This document shows, piece after piece, positions 1 through 9,006 of a stretch of 64,000 nucleotides of DNA. Within the stretch, counting starts at the first letter, position 1, and each line of letters begins with the position of its first letter. Source of the DNA: Bradyrhizobium erythrophlei (lineage in GTDB: Bacteria; Pseudomonadota; Alphaproteobacteria; Rhizobiales; Xanthobacteraceae); contig NZ_LT670817.1 of assembly GCF_900129425.1 (NCBI RefSeq), positions 6,014,001 to 6,078,000 on the forward strand, written 5' to 3'. The notes under the pieces were generated by a model, which was not told where the DNA came from, did no database searches, and worked only from the letters and a program-made list of their open reading frames with translations. The translations under genes were made by a program, and so were the position numbers.

Positions 1-1
1 C

Positions 2-343
2 TTTGCATTTGAAACCAACAGCGATCCGGGCCAGTTTGTCCCGGTTCATGTTCATCCGACCCAGGAGGAATTCATCCTGGTGCAGGACGGCATGCTGGAT
101 CTGAAACTTGATGGTGTTTGGGCGCAGGCCAAGGCCGGCGATCTGGTTAGGCTGCCGCGCGGCATTCCACACGGCTATTTCAACAAGTCGGACAAGCCGG
201 CGCGAGCGTTGTTCTGGGTGTCGCCGACGCAAAAGCTCGAAGCGCTGTTCAATCAGCTTCACAATCTGACTGATGTCGCCGAGATTGTTCGCATCTCTGC
301 CGAACACGAAGTGAACTTCCTGCCGCCCGAGGCCAATGACTGA
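2..343 (+). CDS. Cupin-domain protein, C-terminal part (start outside window)
   Basis: The frame is open from base 2, so the start lies left of the window and only about 113 residues are visible. They hold a cupin core. An H-x-H pair with a following E (VHVHPTQEEF) is followed some 35 residues later by PRGIPHGY, the usual pattern of metal ligands in small beta-barrel cupins. The last 35 residues are helical and would lie outside the barrel. Cupins of this kind act as dioxygenases, isomerases or sensors, and nothing visible separates these. It is followed after 114 bases by a gene with its own strong ribosome site, so it may or may not belong to the same operon. Confidence 0.75.
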   Translation, partial: FAFETNSDPGQFVPVHVHPTQEEFILVQDGMLDLKLDGVWAQAKAGDLVRLPRGIPHGYFNKSDKPARALFWVSPTQKLEALFNQLHNLTDVAEIVRISAEHEVNFLPPEAND

Positions 344-457
344 TCGGAAGGGCAAGCCGCGCTCGACGGCCCGCAACTGCTTTAAGCATAAAATATTGCT
401 TTTCATCCATCGGGGTCCTGTTAGCATCGGCAGCCCTCACAAGACAGGAGATCCGGC

Positions 458-1285
458 GTGCCCGGTTCCGCACCATTGACGACGAAGGATGGCCGTTTCG
501 GCTATGAGGCCGCCGGCGATCCAGCTTCGCAGCCGCTGCTGTTCCTGCACGGAATCGGGGGCGCGGCGCGGGCATGGCGTGGCCAACTGGATTTTTTCAG
601 GGATCGCTATCGCACCATCGCCTGGGATATGCCGGGCTATGGCGGCTCCGCGCCGCTGCCGGACGTCAGCATCGCCGCCCTCGCCGGCGCATTGCAGGAT
701 TTCCTGCAAGCCGTCGGCGCGACGAATCCCGTCATCGTCGGCCATTCGATCGGCGGCATGATCGTTCAGCAATGGCTGGCAAAGAACCCGCGCACTGCCG
801 GCGCCGTCGTCCTCGCCCAGACCAGCCCCGCATTCGGCAAACCCGACGGCGACTGGCAGAAATCCTTTATCGACGCGCGGCTGGGCCCGCTCGATCGCGG
901 CGAGACGCTGGTCACGCTGGCGCCGTCGTTGGTCAACGAATTGGTGGGCGACGATCCCGACGCGAGCGGCATGGATCTCGCCCGCGACTGCATGGCCGCC
1001 GTTCCCGGGGCGACCTATCGCGCCACCATGCTGGCGCTGATGGGGTTTGATCTGCGCAGCGCGCTCAAGGCGATCGCCGTGCCGACGCTGGTGCTGTCTG
1101 GCTCGAAGGACAATAATGCGCCGGCGCCGATGATGGCGAAAATGGCGAGCTATATTCCATCCGCGACATACGTTGAACTCGAAGGTGTCGGCCACCTCGC
1201 CAACCTGGAACGCCCCTTGGCTTTCAATGCCGCGCTGGATCAATTCCTGAAGGCGAATGTAACTGCAACACAAGTGACGGCATGA
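458..1285 (+). CDS. Alpha/beta-fold hydrolase
   Basis: A 275-residue alpha/beta hydrolase with the full catalytic set. There is an oxyanion HG pair at 31-32, the nucleophile elbow GHSIGG with Ser97, an acid Asp218 in LSGSKDN, and His246 in GVGHLANLE. The start is GTG at 458, preceded by AGGAG eight bases upstream. There is no signal peptide, so it is cytoplasmic. Size and layout fit the enol-lactonase, ring-cleavage hydrolase and N-formylmaleamate deformylase group, but the substrate cannot be read from the sequence. It overlaps the next gene by ATGA and heads a five-gene run of acyl-CoA-type enzymes. That context suggests hydrolysis of a ring-opened or thioester intermediate. Confidence 0.85.
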   Translation: MPGSAPLTTKDGRFGYEAAGDPASQPLLFLHGIGGAARAWRGQLDFFRDRYRTIAWDMPGYGGSAPLPDVSIAALAGALQDFLQAVGATNPVIVGHSIGGMIVQQWLAKNPRTAGAVVLAQTSPAFGKPDGDWQKSFIDARLGPLDRGETLVTLAPSLVNELVGDDPDASGMDLARDCMAAVPGATYRATMLALMGFDLRSALKAIAVPTLVLSGSKDNNAPAPMMAKMASYIPSATYVELEGVGHLANLERPLAFNAALDQFLKANVTATQVTA

Positions 1286-2568
1286 TGACGGTGCAAACCA
1301 GCAAGAGCGTAACGGCGGTCGACAAGATCGATGCGCCGATCTTCGACCCCCGGGCGTTCCGGCTGAACGACGAACAGGCGGCGATCATTGCGACCGCGCG
1401 CGAACTCGGCCAGACCGTGTTTGCAGGCCGTGCCGCGGCCTATGATCGTGAAGCGAAATTCCCGAGCGAAAATTACGGCGATCTGCATCGCGCCGGCCTG
1501 CTCGGCATCGCCATTCCCAGGAAGCACGGCGGCCTCGGCGCCGACTACCAGACGTATGCCCTGGCGGCGGCCGAGATCGGCCGCTATTGCGGGGCGACCG
1601 CGCTGACCTGGAACATGCACGTCTGCTCGACGCTGTGGTCCGGGCCGCTGGCCGACGATCTCGACATGGACGCGGCCACCCGCGCCGAACATGAACGCCG
1701 GCGTGCCTTGCATTACAGGCGCATCATCGACGACGGCGCGGTCTATTCGCAGCCGTTCTCGGAAGGCGGCGCGGCGGCGGCCGGTGGCGTTGCATTCGGT
1801 ACCGAGGCCAAGCCGGTCAAGGGCGGCTGGATTGTCAACGGCAAGAAGATTTTTGCTTCGCTTTCGGGCCACGCCGATTATTACGGCGTGCTCTGCACCG
1901 AGATCGCGGAAGGCGAAAAGGCCTCCCGCCGCAACACGCTCTACCTCGCACTGCCTGCCAAGGCCGACGGCGTATCCGTGGTCGGTGACTGGGATCCACT
2001 GGGCATGCGCGGCACTGTCTCGCGCACACTGTTGTTCAAGGACGTGTTCGTGCCGGAGGATGCGGCGCTGATGCCGCGCGGCGTCTATTTCCAGGCGGCG
2101 ATGCGCTGGCCGCATATGTTCCTGACGCTGTCGCCGACCTATATGGGCCTTGCGCAGGGCGCGTACGATTTCACCGTGCGCTATCTGCGCGGCGAGATGC
2201 CGGGCACGCCGCCGGTCAAGCGCCGAATGTATCCGACCAAGCAGATCGCGGTGGCGCAGATGCAGATCAAGCTGGAGCAGATCAAGGCGATCTGGTTTCA
2301 GGCCGTTACCGAAGCCCGTGCCAATCCATCGAAAGAGCAGGTTCTCCGCGCCTATGCTGCGCAATATTCGACGATGGAGGGCGCCAACGAGATCGCGACG
2401 CTGGCGATCCGCACCTGCGGCGGCCAGGCGATGCTGAAATCGCTGCCGCTGGAGCGGATCTATCGCGACAGCCGCTGCGGGTCGCTGATGCTGCCGTGGA
2501 CCGCCGAACTCTGTCTCGACCGCATCGGCCGCGAAGCGCTGTACGAGACCGGCGAGTCGGACGACTAG
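1282..2568 (+). CDS. Acyl-CoA dehydrogenase family protein
   Basis: A 428-residue flavoprotein of acyl-CoA dehydrogenase type: N-terminal helical domain, middle beta domain with QPFSEGGAAAAGG and a WDPLGMRGT segment, and a C-terminal helical bundle ending in YRDSR. It would oxidise an acyl-CoA, or act as a related FAD enzyme, in the cytoplasm. The start overlaps the stop of the hydrolase by ATGA, so the two are translationally coupled. One oddity stands out. The C-terminal Y-E-G-T, whose Glu is the catalytic base in many members, reads L-P-W-T here (residues 404-407). Either the base lies elsewhere, as in isovaleryl-CoA dehydrogenase, or the chemistry differs. The CoA ligase next door suggests a CoA-thioester substrate. 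Confidence 0.88.
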   Translation: MMTVQTSKSVTAVDKIDAPIFDPRAFRLNDEQAAIIATARELGQTVFAGRAAAYDREAKFPSENYGDLHRAGLLGIAIPRKHGGLGADYQTYALAAAEIGRYCGATALTWNMHVCSTLWSGPLADDLDMDAATRAEHERRRALHYRRIIDDGAVYSQPFSEGGAAAAGGVAFGTEAKPVKGGWIVNGKKIFASLSGHADYYGVLCTEIAEGEKASRRNTLYLALPAKADGVSVVGDWDPLGMRGTVSRTLLFKDVFVPEDAALMPRGVYFQAAMRWPHMFLTLSPTYMGLAQGAYDFTVRYLRGEMPGTPPVKRRMYPTKQIAVAQMQIKLEQIKAIWFQAVTEARANPSKEQVLRAYAAQYSTMEGANEIATLAIRTCGGQAMLKSLPLERIYRDSRCGSLMLPWTAELCLDRIGREALYETGESDD

Positions 2569-2575
2569 TTCGAAA

Positions 2576-4111
2576 ATGGACCTTTCCGATCTCATCGAAC
2601 GGAACGCGGCGTTCACGCCCGGCAAGCCCGCGATCATATTCGAGGGCGAGTCCCTGAGTTACGCGGCGTTCACCGGACGCATCGAGCGCGCCGCGCAGGC
2701 GCTCAGGGCCGAATTTGGCGTCGGCCGTGGCGACCGCGTCGCGATCCTCAGCCTGAACCGGCCAGACTATCTCGTGTTGCTTTATGCCTGCGCACGGCTC
2801 GGCGCCATGCTGGTGCCGCTGAACTGGCGGCTCGCGGTCGCCGAACAGCTATTCATCCTGTCGGACGCTGCGGCAAAAGTGCTGGTGCTCGAACAGGCCT
2901 TTGCGGAGATTTTGCCGACGCTGGAAAAAACCCTGCCCGGTACAAGCATTGTCGGGCTTGATTTTGTACCCCGACCCGGAATCGCGTTCGACGCACTGTT
3001 GACGCGCGCGCTCGGCGACGGCCGCAATCCGCTTGCCGATCTCGCCTGTCCGTTGCTGATCGTCTACACCTCAGGCACCACGGGGCGGCCCAAGGGCGCG
3101 GTGCTGCGGCAAGAGGCGTTACTGTGGAATGGCGTGATGAGCCAGCACATGCATGATCTCACCTCCGATGACCATGTGCTCACGGTCCTGCCTTTCTTCC
3201 ATGTCGGCGGCCTCAACATCCAGACCACACCGGCCCTGCACGAAGGCGCGACCGTGACCATCCATCCGCGGTTCACGCCGGACGCAACGCTATCCACCAT
3301 CGCGCGCGGGCGCCCGACCTTGACGGTGCTGGTTCCCGCCGCCATTAAAGCGGTGACGGACCATCCCGACTGGTTCTCCACCGATTTGTCCTCGCTGAAA
3401 GCGGTCTCGACCGGATCGACGATCGTGCCGCCGCATCTGATCGAGCGCTTCGTCGCACGCGGGGTGCCGGTGCTTCAGGTCTATGGCTCGACCGAAACCT
3501 GCCCGGTCGCGGTTTATACTCGCCTCGGCGGCGATCTTTCGCGCGTCGGTTCGACCGGCCTCTGCGGCCTCTGCTGCGAGGCAAAAGTGATCGATGATTC
3601 CGGCGTCGAGCTGCCGCCGAACACGCCGGGCGAAATCGCAGTGCGCGGTCCCAACGTATTCTCCGAGTATTGGGGCAACAAGGAAGCAACAAGGGAAGCC
3701 CTGCACGACGGCTGGTATCGCACTGGCGATATCGGGGTCCGCGACGCCGAAGGCTATTTCTGGGTACACGACCGCAAGAAGAACCTGATTATCTCCGGTG
3801 GCGAAAATATCTATCCGGCGGAAATCGAACGCGTGCTGCTGGAGCATCCCGATGTCAGGGAGTGCGCCGTGATCGGCAGGCCAGACCCGAGATGGGATGA
3901 GGTGCCGGTGGCCTATGTGATTCCGCGCACAGATTGTTTAGTCGAGGCAGAAGCTCTGAGGATGCATGTGCTGACGCAGCTTGCCCGCTTCAAGGTGCCG
4001 CGCGATATCGTTTTCGTCGACGATCTGCCGCGCACGGCATTGGGCAAGGTTCAGCATTTCATGCTGCGGCAGCTTGGCGAACCTGCGCCTTCTCAAGGAG
4101 ATGTAAATTGA
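2576..4111 (+). CDS. Acyl-CoA ligase / AMP-binding enzyme
   Basis: A 511-residue adenylate-forming ligase that would activate a carboxylic acid to its CoA thioester with ATP. It shows the phosphate-binding loop YTSGTTGRPKG (164-174), VYGSTET near residue 302, YRTGD near 381, the hinge GGENIYP, and the C-terminal catalytic lysine in TALGK (Lys491). Length and motif order are normal for medium- or long-chain or aryl acid ligases. It starts seven bases after the acyl-CoA dehydrogenase and overlaps the next gene. It therefore likely makes the CoA ester that the dehydrogenase and the downstream hydroxyacyl-CoA-type dehydrogenase use. The acid itself is unknown. Confidence 0.92.
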   Translation: MDLSDLIERNAAFTPGKPAIIFEGESLSYAAFTGRIERAAQALRAEFGVGRGDRVAILSLNRPDYLVLLYACARLGAMLVPLNWRLAVAEQLFILSDAAAKVLVLEQAFAEILPTLEKTLPGTSIVGLDFVPRPGIAFDALLTRALGDGRNPLADLACPLLIVYTSGTTGRPKGAVLRQEALLWNGVMSQHMHDLTSDDHVLTVLPFFHVGGLNIQTTPALHEGATVTIHPRFTPDATLSTIARGRPTLTVLVPAAIKAVTDHPDWFSTDLSSLKAVSTGSTIVPPHLIERFVARGVPVLQVYGSTETCPVAVYTRLGGDLSRVGSTGLCGLCCEAKVIDDSGVELPPNTPGEIAVRGPNVFSEYWGNKEATREALHDGWYRTGDIGVRDAEGYFWVHDRKKNLIISGGENIYPAEIERVLLEHPDVRECAVIGRPDPRWDEVPVAYVIPRTDCLVEAEALRMHVLTQLARFKVPRDIVFVDDLPRTALGKVQHFMLRQLGEPAPSQGDVN

Positions 4112-5202
4112 AGATCGCGGTGCTCGGCGGCGGTAATGGCTCATTCGCGGCCGCAGGCGATTTAGCACTGCAAGGCCACGACGTCAGGCTGTGGCGGCGC
4201 AACGCGGCTGAGGTGGCGAAACATCGCGCGGCGGGCTCGCGCATCGTTCTCAAGGACGCCAATGGCCGGCACGACGTGCAACTGGCGCTGGTGACGGCCG
4301 ACATCGCGGAAGCCGTCCGCGACGTAGAGCTTATCCTGTGCCCTGCCCCGGCCTTTGCGCAGCCCGATATCGCCCGTCAGCTCGCGCCGCATTTGACCGA
4401 TGGGCAGGTGATATTCCTGCCGCCGGCCACCTTCGGCTCGATGATCTTTGCCAAGGCGGCGCATGACGCCGGCAATCATGCCGCAGTGAGCTTTGCGGAG
4501 ACCGGCACCCTGCCATGGCTGACGCGCAAACACGGACCATTCGAAGTTGCCATCACCATCCGCGCCAAACGGCTGCCGGTCGGCGTCTTTCCGCTTGATA
4601 CCGCCGACCACGCGCTCGACGTGATCGGACGTGCATTTCCGGGCGTGATCGAGCCCTGCGGCGATGCGCTGTCGGGAGCTCTGATGAATGCCGGGCCGAT
4701 CATCCATCCGCCTTTGATCGTGATGAATGCCGGCCCGATCGAGCATTTCGAGCGCTGGGACATTCACAAGGAAGGCACGCAGGCTTCGATCCGCCGGGTC
4801 ACCGACGCACTCGATGCCGAACGCATCGCGGTACGCGAAGGTTTGGGCTTTGGCAGCCCGCATTTTCCGCTGGCGCATCATTACGCCACCGAAGGCGAGC
4901 AATGGATGTATGGCCGCGGCTCGCATGATCGCCTGACCGATTCCGGGGACTGGCGCGAGCGGATCGTCCTTACAGAGCATCGCTACATGCGGGAAGACTT
5001 ACGGCTTGGCCTGTCGTTGTTGGTTTCGGTTGCTGAACTCGCCGGAGTTGCGACGCCGCTGGCAAAAGCCTTTCTGGCGATCGGCGGAACGATCTGCGGT
5101 GAAGATTTCATGAAAGAGGGGCGAACGCTGGCAAGTCTCGGTCTTGGTGGTCTCGACCGCGATAGACTGCAAAGCCTGTTGGGCGAAGGTCTTCACCCAT
5201 GA
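4108..5202 (+). CDS. NAD/NADP octopine-dehydrogenase family protein
   Basis: About 364 residues. It begins with a Rossmann segment MKIAVLGGGNGSFAAA and has a C-terminal helical domain containing GPIIHPPLIVMNAGPIE, the pattern of the opine (octopine/nopaline) dehydrogenase family. I place the start at TTG 4108, because AAGGAG lies seven bases upstream, the TTGA overlaps the ligase stop, and the Rossmann strand begins right there. The longer open frame starting near 3934 lies inside the ligase gene. Opine dehydrogenases reduce imines formed from amino and keto acids, or work in reverse to split opines. In this acyl-CoA operon the protein could be an NAD(P)-dependent reductase of other 2-oxo or hydroxy acids. 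Confidence 0.82.
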   Translation: MKIAVLGGGNGSFAAAGDLALQGHDVRLWRRNAAEVAKHRAAGSRIVLKDANGRHDVQLALVTADIAEAVRDVELILCPAPAFAQPDIARQLAPHLTDGQVIFLPPATFGSMIFAKAAHDAGNHAAVSFAETGTLPWLTRKHGPFEVAITIRAKRLPVGVFPLDTADHALDVIGRAFPGVIEPCGDALSGALMNAGPIIHPPLIVMNAGPIEHFERWDIHKEGTQASIRRVTDALDAERIAVREGLGFGSPHFPLAHHYATEGEQWMYGRGSHDRLTDSGDWRERIVLTEHRYMREDLRLGLSLLVSVAELAGVATPLAKAFLAIGGTICGEDFMKEGRTLASLGLGGLDRDRLQSLLGEGLHP

Positions 5203-6191
5203 CCGCGCGCCCCATGATCGCCTGTCTTGGCGCCGGTCGCATGGGCCGCGGCATTGCGGTGGCATTCGCCTATGCCGGCCACGCCGTCATCATGATCGAC
5301 GTCAAGACACGCGCCGCGGAACAATTTGCAACCCTTCAAGCCGAGGCACTCGGTGAAGTCAGCAAAACGCTGGCAAGCCTGGCGCGGTTCGGATTGCTGG
5401 CGGAGAACGACGCCGAAGCCGTCATCGCGCGCGTTTCCGTGGTGCCAACGCAGAATATGGCTGCCGCGCTGGCCGCCGCCGACATCGTGTTCGAAGGCGT
5501 GCCGGAGGTGGTCGAGCTCAAGCGCGAGGTGCTGGCGGCGGCCTCAAAATGCGTCGGGCCTGACATCATCATCGCCTCGACCACATCGACAATTCTGGTC
5601 GACGATCTCTCAGGGTCAGTCGAACATCCCCAGCGCTTTCTCAACGTACACTGGCTTAATCCCGCCTATCTGATCCCGCTCGTCGAGATATCGCCGGGGG
5701 CGGCGACCGATCCTGATGTCATCGCGCGGGTGAAAGCCCTGCTCGAGGGCATCGGCAAGATGCCGGTGGTGTGCGCCGCCACACCCGGCTTCATCGTGCC
5801 GCGGATCCAGGCGCTGGCCATGAACGAGGCGGCGCGGATGGTGGAAGAAGGCGTCGCCAGCGCCGAGGATATCGACAAGGCAATCCGGTATGGCTTCGGT
5901 TTCCGCTATGCGGTGCTGGGTCTCCTGGAATTCATCGACTGGGGCGGTGGCGATATTCTCTATTACGCGAGCCGCTATCTCGAGGGCGCGCTTGGCAGCG
6001 ACCGCTATCGTGCGCCCGAGGTGATTTCACGCAACATGCGCGATGGCCGCATCGGCCTGCGCACCGGCGCCGGCTTCCTCGATTATTCCGGCCTCGACAT
6101 CGATGCCTACCGCGAACAGCGCCTCGCGGCGCTGGTCGATCTGCTCAGGCATTTCGGGCTGGCACGACCGCCGGTGCTCGATGGGGATTAG
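5199..6191 (+). CDS. 3-hydroxyacyl-CoA dehydrogenase family protein
   Basis: A 330-residue NAD-dependent dehydrogenase. The nucleotide loop GAGRMG is at residues 11-16. The family's catalytic His is in NVHWLNPAY (His151), where most members have H-F-F-N-P, and Glu follows in VEISPG. The C-terminal half is the helical domain that closes over the substrate. It would oxidise a 3-hydroxyacyl-CoA or similar beta-hydroxy acid. It overlaps the opine-dehydrogenase-like gene by ATGA and ends the five-gene operon. Such single-domain proteins also include lambda-crystallin and L-gulonate dehydrogenase types, so CoA specificity is inferred only from the neighbours. Confidence 0.88.
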   Translation: MTARPMIACLGAGRMGRGIAVAFAYAGHAVIMIDVKTRAAEQFATLQAEALGEVSKTLASLARFGLLAENDAEAVIARVSVVPTQNMAAALAAADIVFEGVPEVVELKREVLAAASKCVGPDIIIASTTSTILVDDLSGSVEHPQRFLNVHWLNPAYLIPLVEISPGAATDPDVIARVKALLEGIGKMPVVCAATPGFIVPRIQALAMNEAARMVEEGVASAEDIDKAIRYGFGFRYAVLGLLEFIDWGGGDILYYASRYLEGALGSDRYRAPEVISRNMRDGRIGLRTGAGFLDYSGLDIDAYREQRLAALVDLLRHFGLARPPVLDGD

Positions 6192-6220
6192 ATGATTTGG
6201 GTGCGCCACAAGCTCCGTGT

Positions 6221-6343
6221 CACCTCTCCCCTTGTGGGAGAGGTCGGATTGCATCGCCAGATGCAATTCGGGTGAGGGGTCACTTTTTGTCGATAGACCG
6301 GAACCCCTCACCCCAACCCTCTCCCACAAGGGGAGAGGGAGCT
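6221..6343. repeat. Paired palindromic intergenic repeat (REP-like)
   Basis: Two inverted copies of a palindromic element flank a central stretch. The left copy is CCTCTCCCCTTGTGGGAGAG (from 6223) and the right copy is its inverse near 6318-6342. Inside them GGTGAGGGGT pairs with ACCCCTCACC. The whole block can fold into one long cruciform. It lies between two genes that converge (ends at 6191 and 6384), the usual place for such mobile palindromes, where it may also slow read-through transcription. Elements with this core are common in Bradyrhizobium-type genomes. Confidence 0.75.
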
Positions 6344-6383
6344 CACCGCCGTTGACGCGACCACCTTCGATCCAAATATCAGG

Positions 6384-7430
6384 CTACCCAAACACGTCCT
6401 GCAGCACGCCGTCGCGGACCACGGCGACGCCGTCGAGTTCGATCGTCGTACCCATCACGGGAAGATCGAAATGCCCCGATGTGTAGCGTCCGGCGAATTC
6501 GTTGGCACCGGTGGAAAACAGAAAGTTGCCGGCGACCGCGCGCAGTTCGGTGCCGTTGGTGTCACGCTGGTCGTACATCGCCAGCGCCTCGTAGCGCGCG
6601 CCCGGATTCATGCCGAACCCGACATGCGATACCGCATAGGCTTCGCGGTCGCCCCACGCCGCGAGATAAGCGCGCATCATCATCGCGTCCGCGCCCTCGC
6701 CTTGGAGATCCGTGACGTAATCGTCCTTTAGCGTCATCCGGACCGGCGAGGTCAGATAGCGCTTGAAGGTGAGATTGATATCGCCGGCCGCCATCACCAG
6801 CGTGCCGTTGACCGTGCCGCTCCTGGGAAAGCTGACGACGATGCCGCCGGGCCAATGCGCCAGCGTCCCCGGTCTGTCGGTCCAGCCCCAGACGCCGACC
6901 GTCGAAGCGCCGACCATGTCGACGTCGAGCTCGGTCCCTGCCTTGGAAGTCACGTGCATCCGCTTGGTTCCGCGCAACATTTTTGCCGCGGCCCGCACGC
7001 GCTTTTCCAGTGCAGTATCGGGCACCATGCGCTCCAGCGCTTCGGGGTGTTCGTTGGAAATCACCAGAATGCGCGCGCCGGCTTTGAGGATTTCCGGCGT
7101 CTCCACCGCGTGCATCAGCCCCTCGATAGTGCAGTCGACGACGAAGCCGGCCTGCTGCAGCGCGGTGATTACAGGCCCAAGCCGCTGGATCGCTTCGCTG
7201 GCGCCGGTGGAGCGGATCGGCACGACCTGCCGGTTGCGCGGTGTCGGCACGATAATGTGAAACGGCTTTGCGCCCATCCGTAACAGCGCCAGTTCGGCGA
7301 GGTGAACATTGAGCGCGCGCGACTGCGTCTCCGAAAGAATGGCGGCGGTATCGCCGGATTTGACCGCGCAGCGCTCGAAAATCTCGCAGAACGCGTCGAT
7401 CCATTTCGCTTCGATGCGATCTGCTAGCAT
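6384..7430 (-). CDS. NicX-like 2,5-dihydroxypyridine dioxygenase family protein
   Basis: A 348-residue protein of the M29-aminopeptidase-like fold that resembles NicX, the iron enzyme that opens the ring of 2,5-dihydroxypyridine in nicotinate breakdown. Shared blocks include ILVISNEHPEALERM, HVTSKAG, WGWTDRPGTLAHWP, FGMNP and GNFLFSTG. The three iron ligands of NicX appear to be present: His269 in VSHVG, and His320 and Asp322 in SGHFDLP. There is no signal peptide, so it is cytoplasmic. Its start lies 26 bases downstream of the ABC permease gene on the same strand, so it probably shares that operon. Substrate identity is not proven. A related ring cleavage or an M29-like peptidase role remains possible. 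Confidence 0.72.
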   Translation of the reverse strand: MLADRIEAKWIDAFCEIFERCAVKSGDTAAILSETQSRALNVHLAELALLRMGAKPFHIIVPTPRNRQVVPIRSTGASEAIQRLGPVITALQQAGFVVDCTIEGLMHAVETPEILKAGARILVISNEHPEALERMVPDTALEKRVRAAAKMLRGTKRMHVTSKAGTELDVDMVGASTVGVWGWTDRPGTLAHWPGGIVVSFPRSGTVNGTLVMAAGDINLTFKRYLTSPVRMTLKDDYVTDLQGEGADAMMMRAYLAAWGDREAYAVSHVGFGMNPGARYEALAMYDQRDTNGTELRAVAGNFLFSTGANEFAGRYTSGHFDLPVMGTTIELDGVAVVRDGVLQDVFG

Positions 7431-7456
7431 AGTTCAGCTCCGCTTCAATCGTTGCA

Positions 7457-8224
7457 TCAGACTTCCGGAAAGCCACGCAGCAGATAGGACCGCACCGCCT
7501 GCAGCAGGCCGTTGAGAATCAGCCCCAGCAGCGAAATCGTGATCAACGGAACGAACATGTCGACGGCCTGAAAGGTCCGCGCCGCCGTCACCAGGAGGTG
7601 GCCGAGACCATCGGTCGAGGTGATCATTTCGGCAAGAAACACCACGATGCACGAGATCACAAGTCCGATGCGGCAGCCGGTCAGGATCGAGGGAACCGCA
7701 GCCGGCAGCACCACCTTGAACGGGATTTGACGGCGCGGCGTGCCCGCCGCCATCGCCGACCAGATCAGCTTCTGCTCGACCATCGACGCGCCGTAATAGG
7801 TCGAAAGCAGAATCGGAAACAACGCATCCGCGGCAACCAGCGTGATCTTGGATTCATGGCCGAATCCAAGCAGCAACAACAGTGCCGGATACAGCGCGAC
7901 CTTGGGCAACGGCGCCAACACCCGCACGATCGGACGTACCACGGCGTTGACGCCAGGACTGGCCGCCGCGGCGAGGCCGATCGAGACGCCGAAAATCACC
8001 GCGATCGAAAACCCCGCGAACAGGCGAAACAGCGTGGCGGCGATCTCTTGCTGAAACCCGCCGGTGGTGAGTTGCTGCGCCAGACGCATGAACACCAGAC
8101 CGGGCGGCGGCAGCAGCGTCGCCGGGGCATAGCCGAACGACACAATCGCCTGCCACAACGCGACCGATAACGCGATCGGCACGATCCCAAGCAGAACATC
8201 TGATGTAACGGCGCGTGGGTTCAT
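7457..8224 (-). CDS. NitT/TauT-type ABC transporter permease 1
   Basis: About 255 residues with roughly six hydrophobic segments and the permease loop of the nitrate/taurine/sulfonate importer class (a GTP-x-RQIPFKVVLPAA-like EAA motif in the second half). I place the start at ATG 8224, where it overlaps the stop of the second permease by ATGA; a longer frame to 8263 would intrude into that gene. It would form half of the inner-membrane channel with the permease encoded just upstream. Two different permeases plus one ATPase and a separate binding protein make a full importer. Confidence 0.87.
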   Translation of the reverse strand: MNPRAVTSDVLLGIVPIALSVALWQAIVSFGYAPATLLPPPGLVFMRLAQQLTTGGFQQEIAATLFRLFAGFSIAVIFGVSIGLAAAASPGVNAVVRPIVRVLAPLPKVALYPALLLLLGFGHESKITLVAADALFPILLSTYYGASMVEQKLIWSAMAAGTPRRQIPFKVVLPAAVPSILTGCRIGLVISCIVVFLAEMITSTDGLGHLLVTAARTFQAVDMFVPLITISLLGLILNGLLQAVRSYLLRGFPEV

Positions 8225-9006
8225 GCAAAGCTCAAAGGAATATCGAAGCCCGGCTCGGACCATCTTACAAGCTTGCCGCGCAGCTTTTCGAAGGCGGCGT
8301 CAAGACCGATACCCATGGCGCCGATGATGATGATCATCGCGTATACGGCGTCGTACTGTCCCATGTCGAGCGCATTGAACAGGATATTGCCGGCGCCGGA
8401 CTGTCGCGCGATCATTTCGCTGGTGACCATGGTAATCAGCGCCAGCACAAGCCCGGTGCGGCAGCCCGTGAGGATTTCCGGCAACGCCGCCGGCAATACG
8501 ATCCGCATCATGCGCTGCGTCGCCGACAGGCCCATGGCGGCGCCCGACCACAGCATCTTCTCCTCCACCGCCTTCGCGCCCTGAAAGCTGTGATAGATCA
8601 CGGGAAGGCTGACGCCGAGAAAGATCACCAGCGTTTTCGCGAGGTCGCCGACGCCAAGCCAGAGCATGATGATCGGCATCAGCGCCGCCTTTGGCACCGG
8701 ATAGATCACCATCAGCAACGGATTGAAAAACGACGCCACGCCGCGGCTGCGGCCCATCATCAATCCCAGCGGAATGGAAACTGCGACCGCGAGGCTGAAG
8801 CCGATCGCCATGCGTCGGAGCGATGCCAGGATGTTGATCAAGGATTCCTTGTCGCCGAGGATGGAAGGGATAGCACGGATCGCATCCAGCGCGGTGGGAA
8901 AGCTGTCGGTATTGAGGATCAGCGCCCCAATCTGCCAGATGCCGAGCAGGCCGAGGCAGGCCAGCAGCGGTGCCGAGCGCGAGACAAGGGCGCGCATCGA
9001 AATCAT
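8221..9006 (-). CDS. NitT/TauT-type ABC transporter permease 2
   Basis: A 261-residue inner-membrane permease of the same family as its neighbour. It has about six membrane segments and the conserved cytoplasmic loop AAMGLSATQRMMRIVLPAA that contacts the ATPase. Its start overlaps the ATPase stop by ATGA at 9003-9006, and its end overlaps the next permease in the same way. This tight coupling marks one transporter unit. Families of this type import small organic ions such as sulfonates, taurine, nitrate or thiamine precursors. The catabolic context suggests an aromatic or N-containing substrate, which is inference. Confidence 0.88.
   Translation of the reverse strand: MISMRALVSRSAPLLACLGLLGIWQIGALILNTDSFPTALDAIRAIPSILGDKESLINILASLRRMAIGFSLAVAVSIPLGLMMGRSRGVASFFNPLLMVIYPVPKAALMPIIMLWLGVGDLAKTLVIFLGVSLPVIYHSFQGAKAVEEKMLWSGAAMGLSATQRMMRIVLPAALPEILTGCRTGLVLALITMVTSEMIARQSGAGNILFNALDMGQYDAVYAMIIIIGAMGIGLDAAFEKLRGKLVRWSEPGFDIPLSFA

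Noticed and set aside
437..1273. Long minus-strand open frame (278 residues) opposite the hydrolase
   Set aside because: It is antisense to a gene with full catalytic residues and reads as Arg/His/Gln-rich sequence, the usual shadow in GC-rich DNA.
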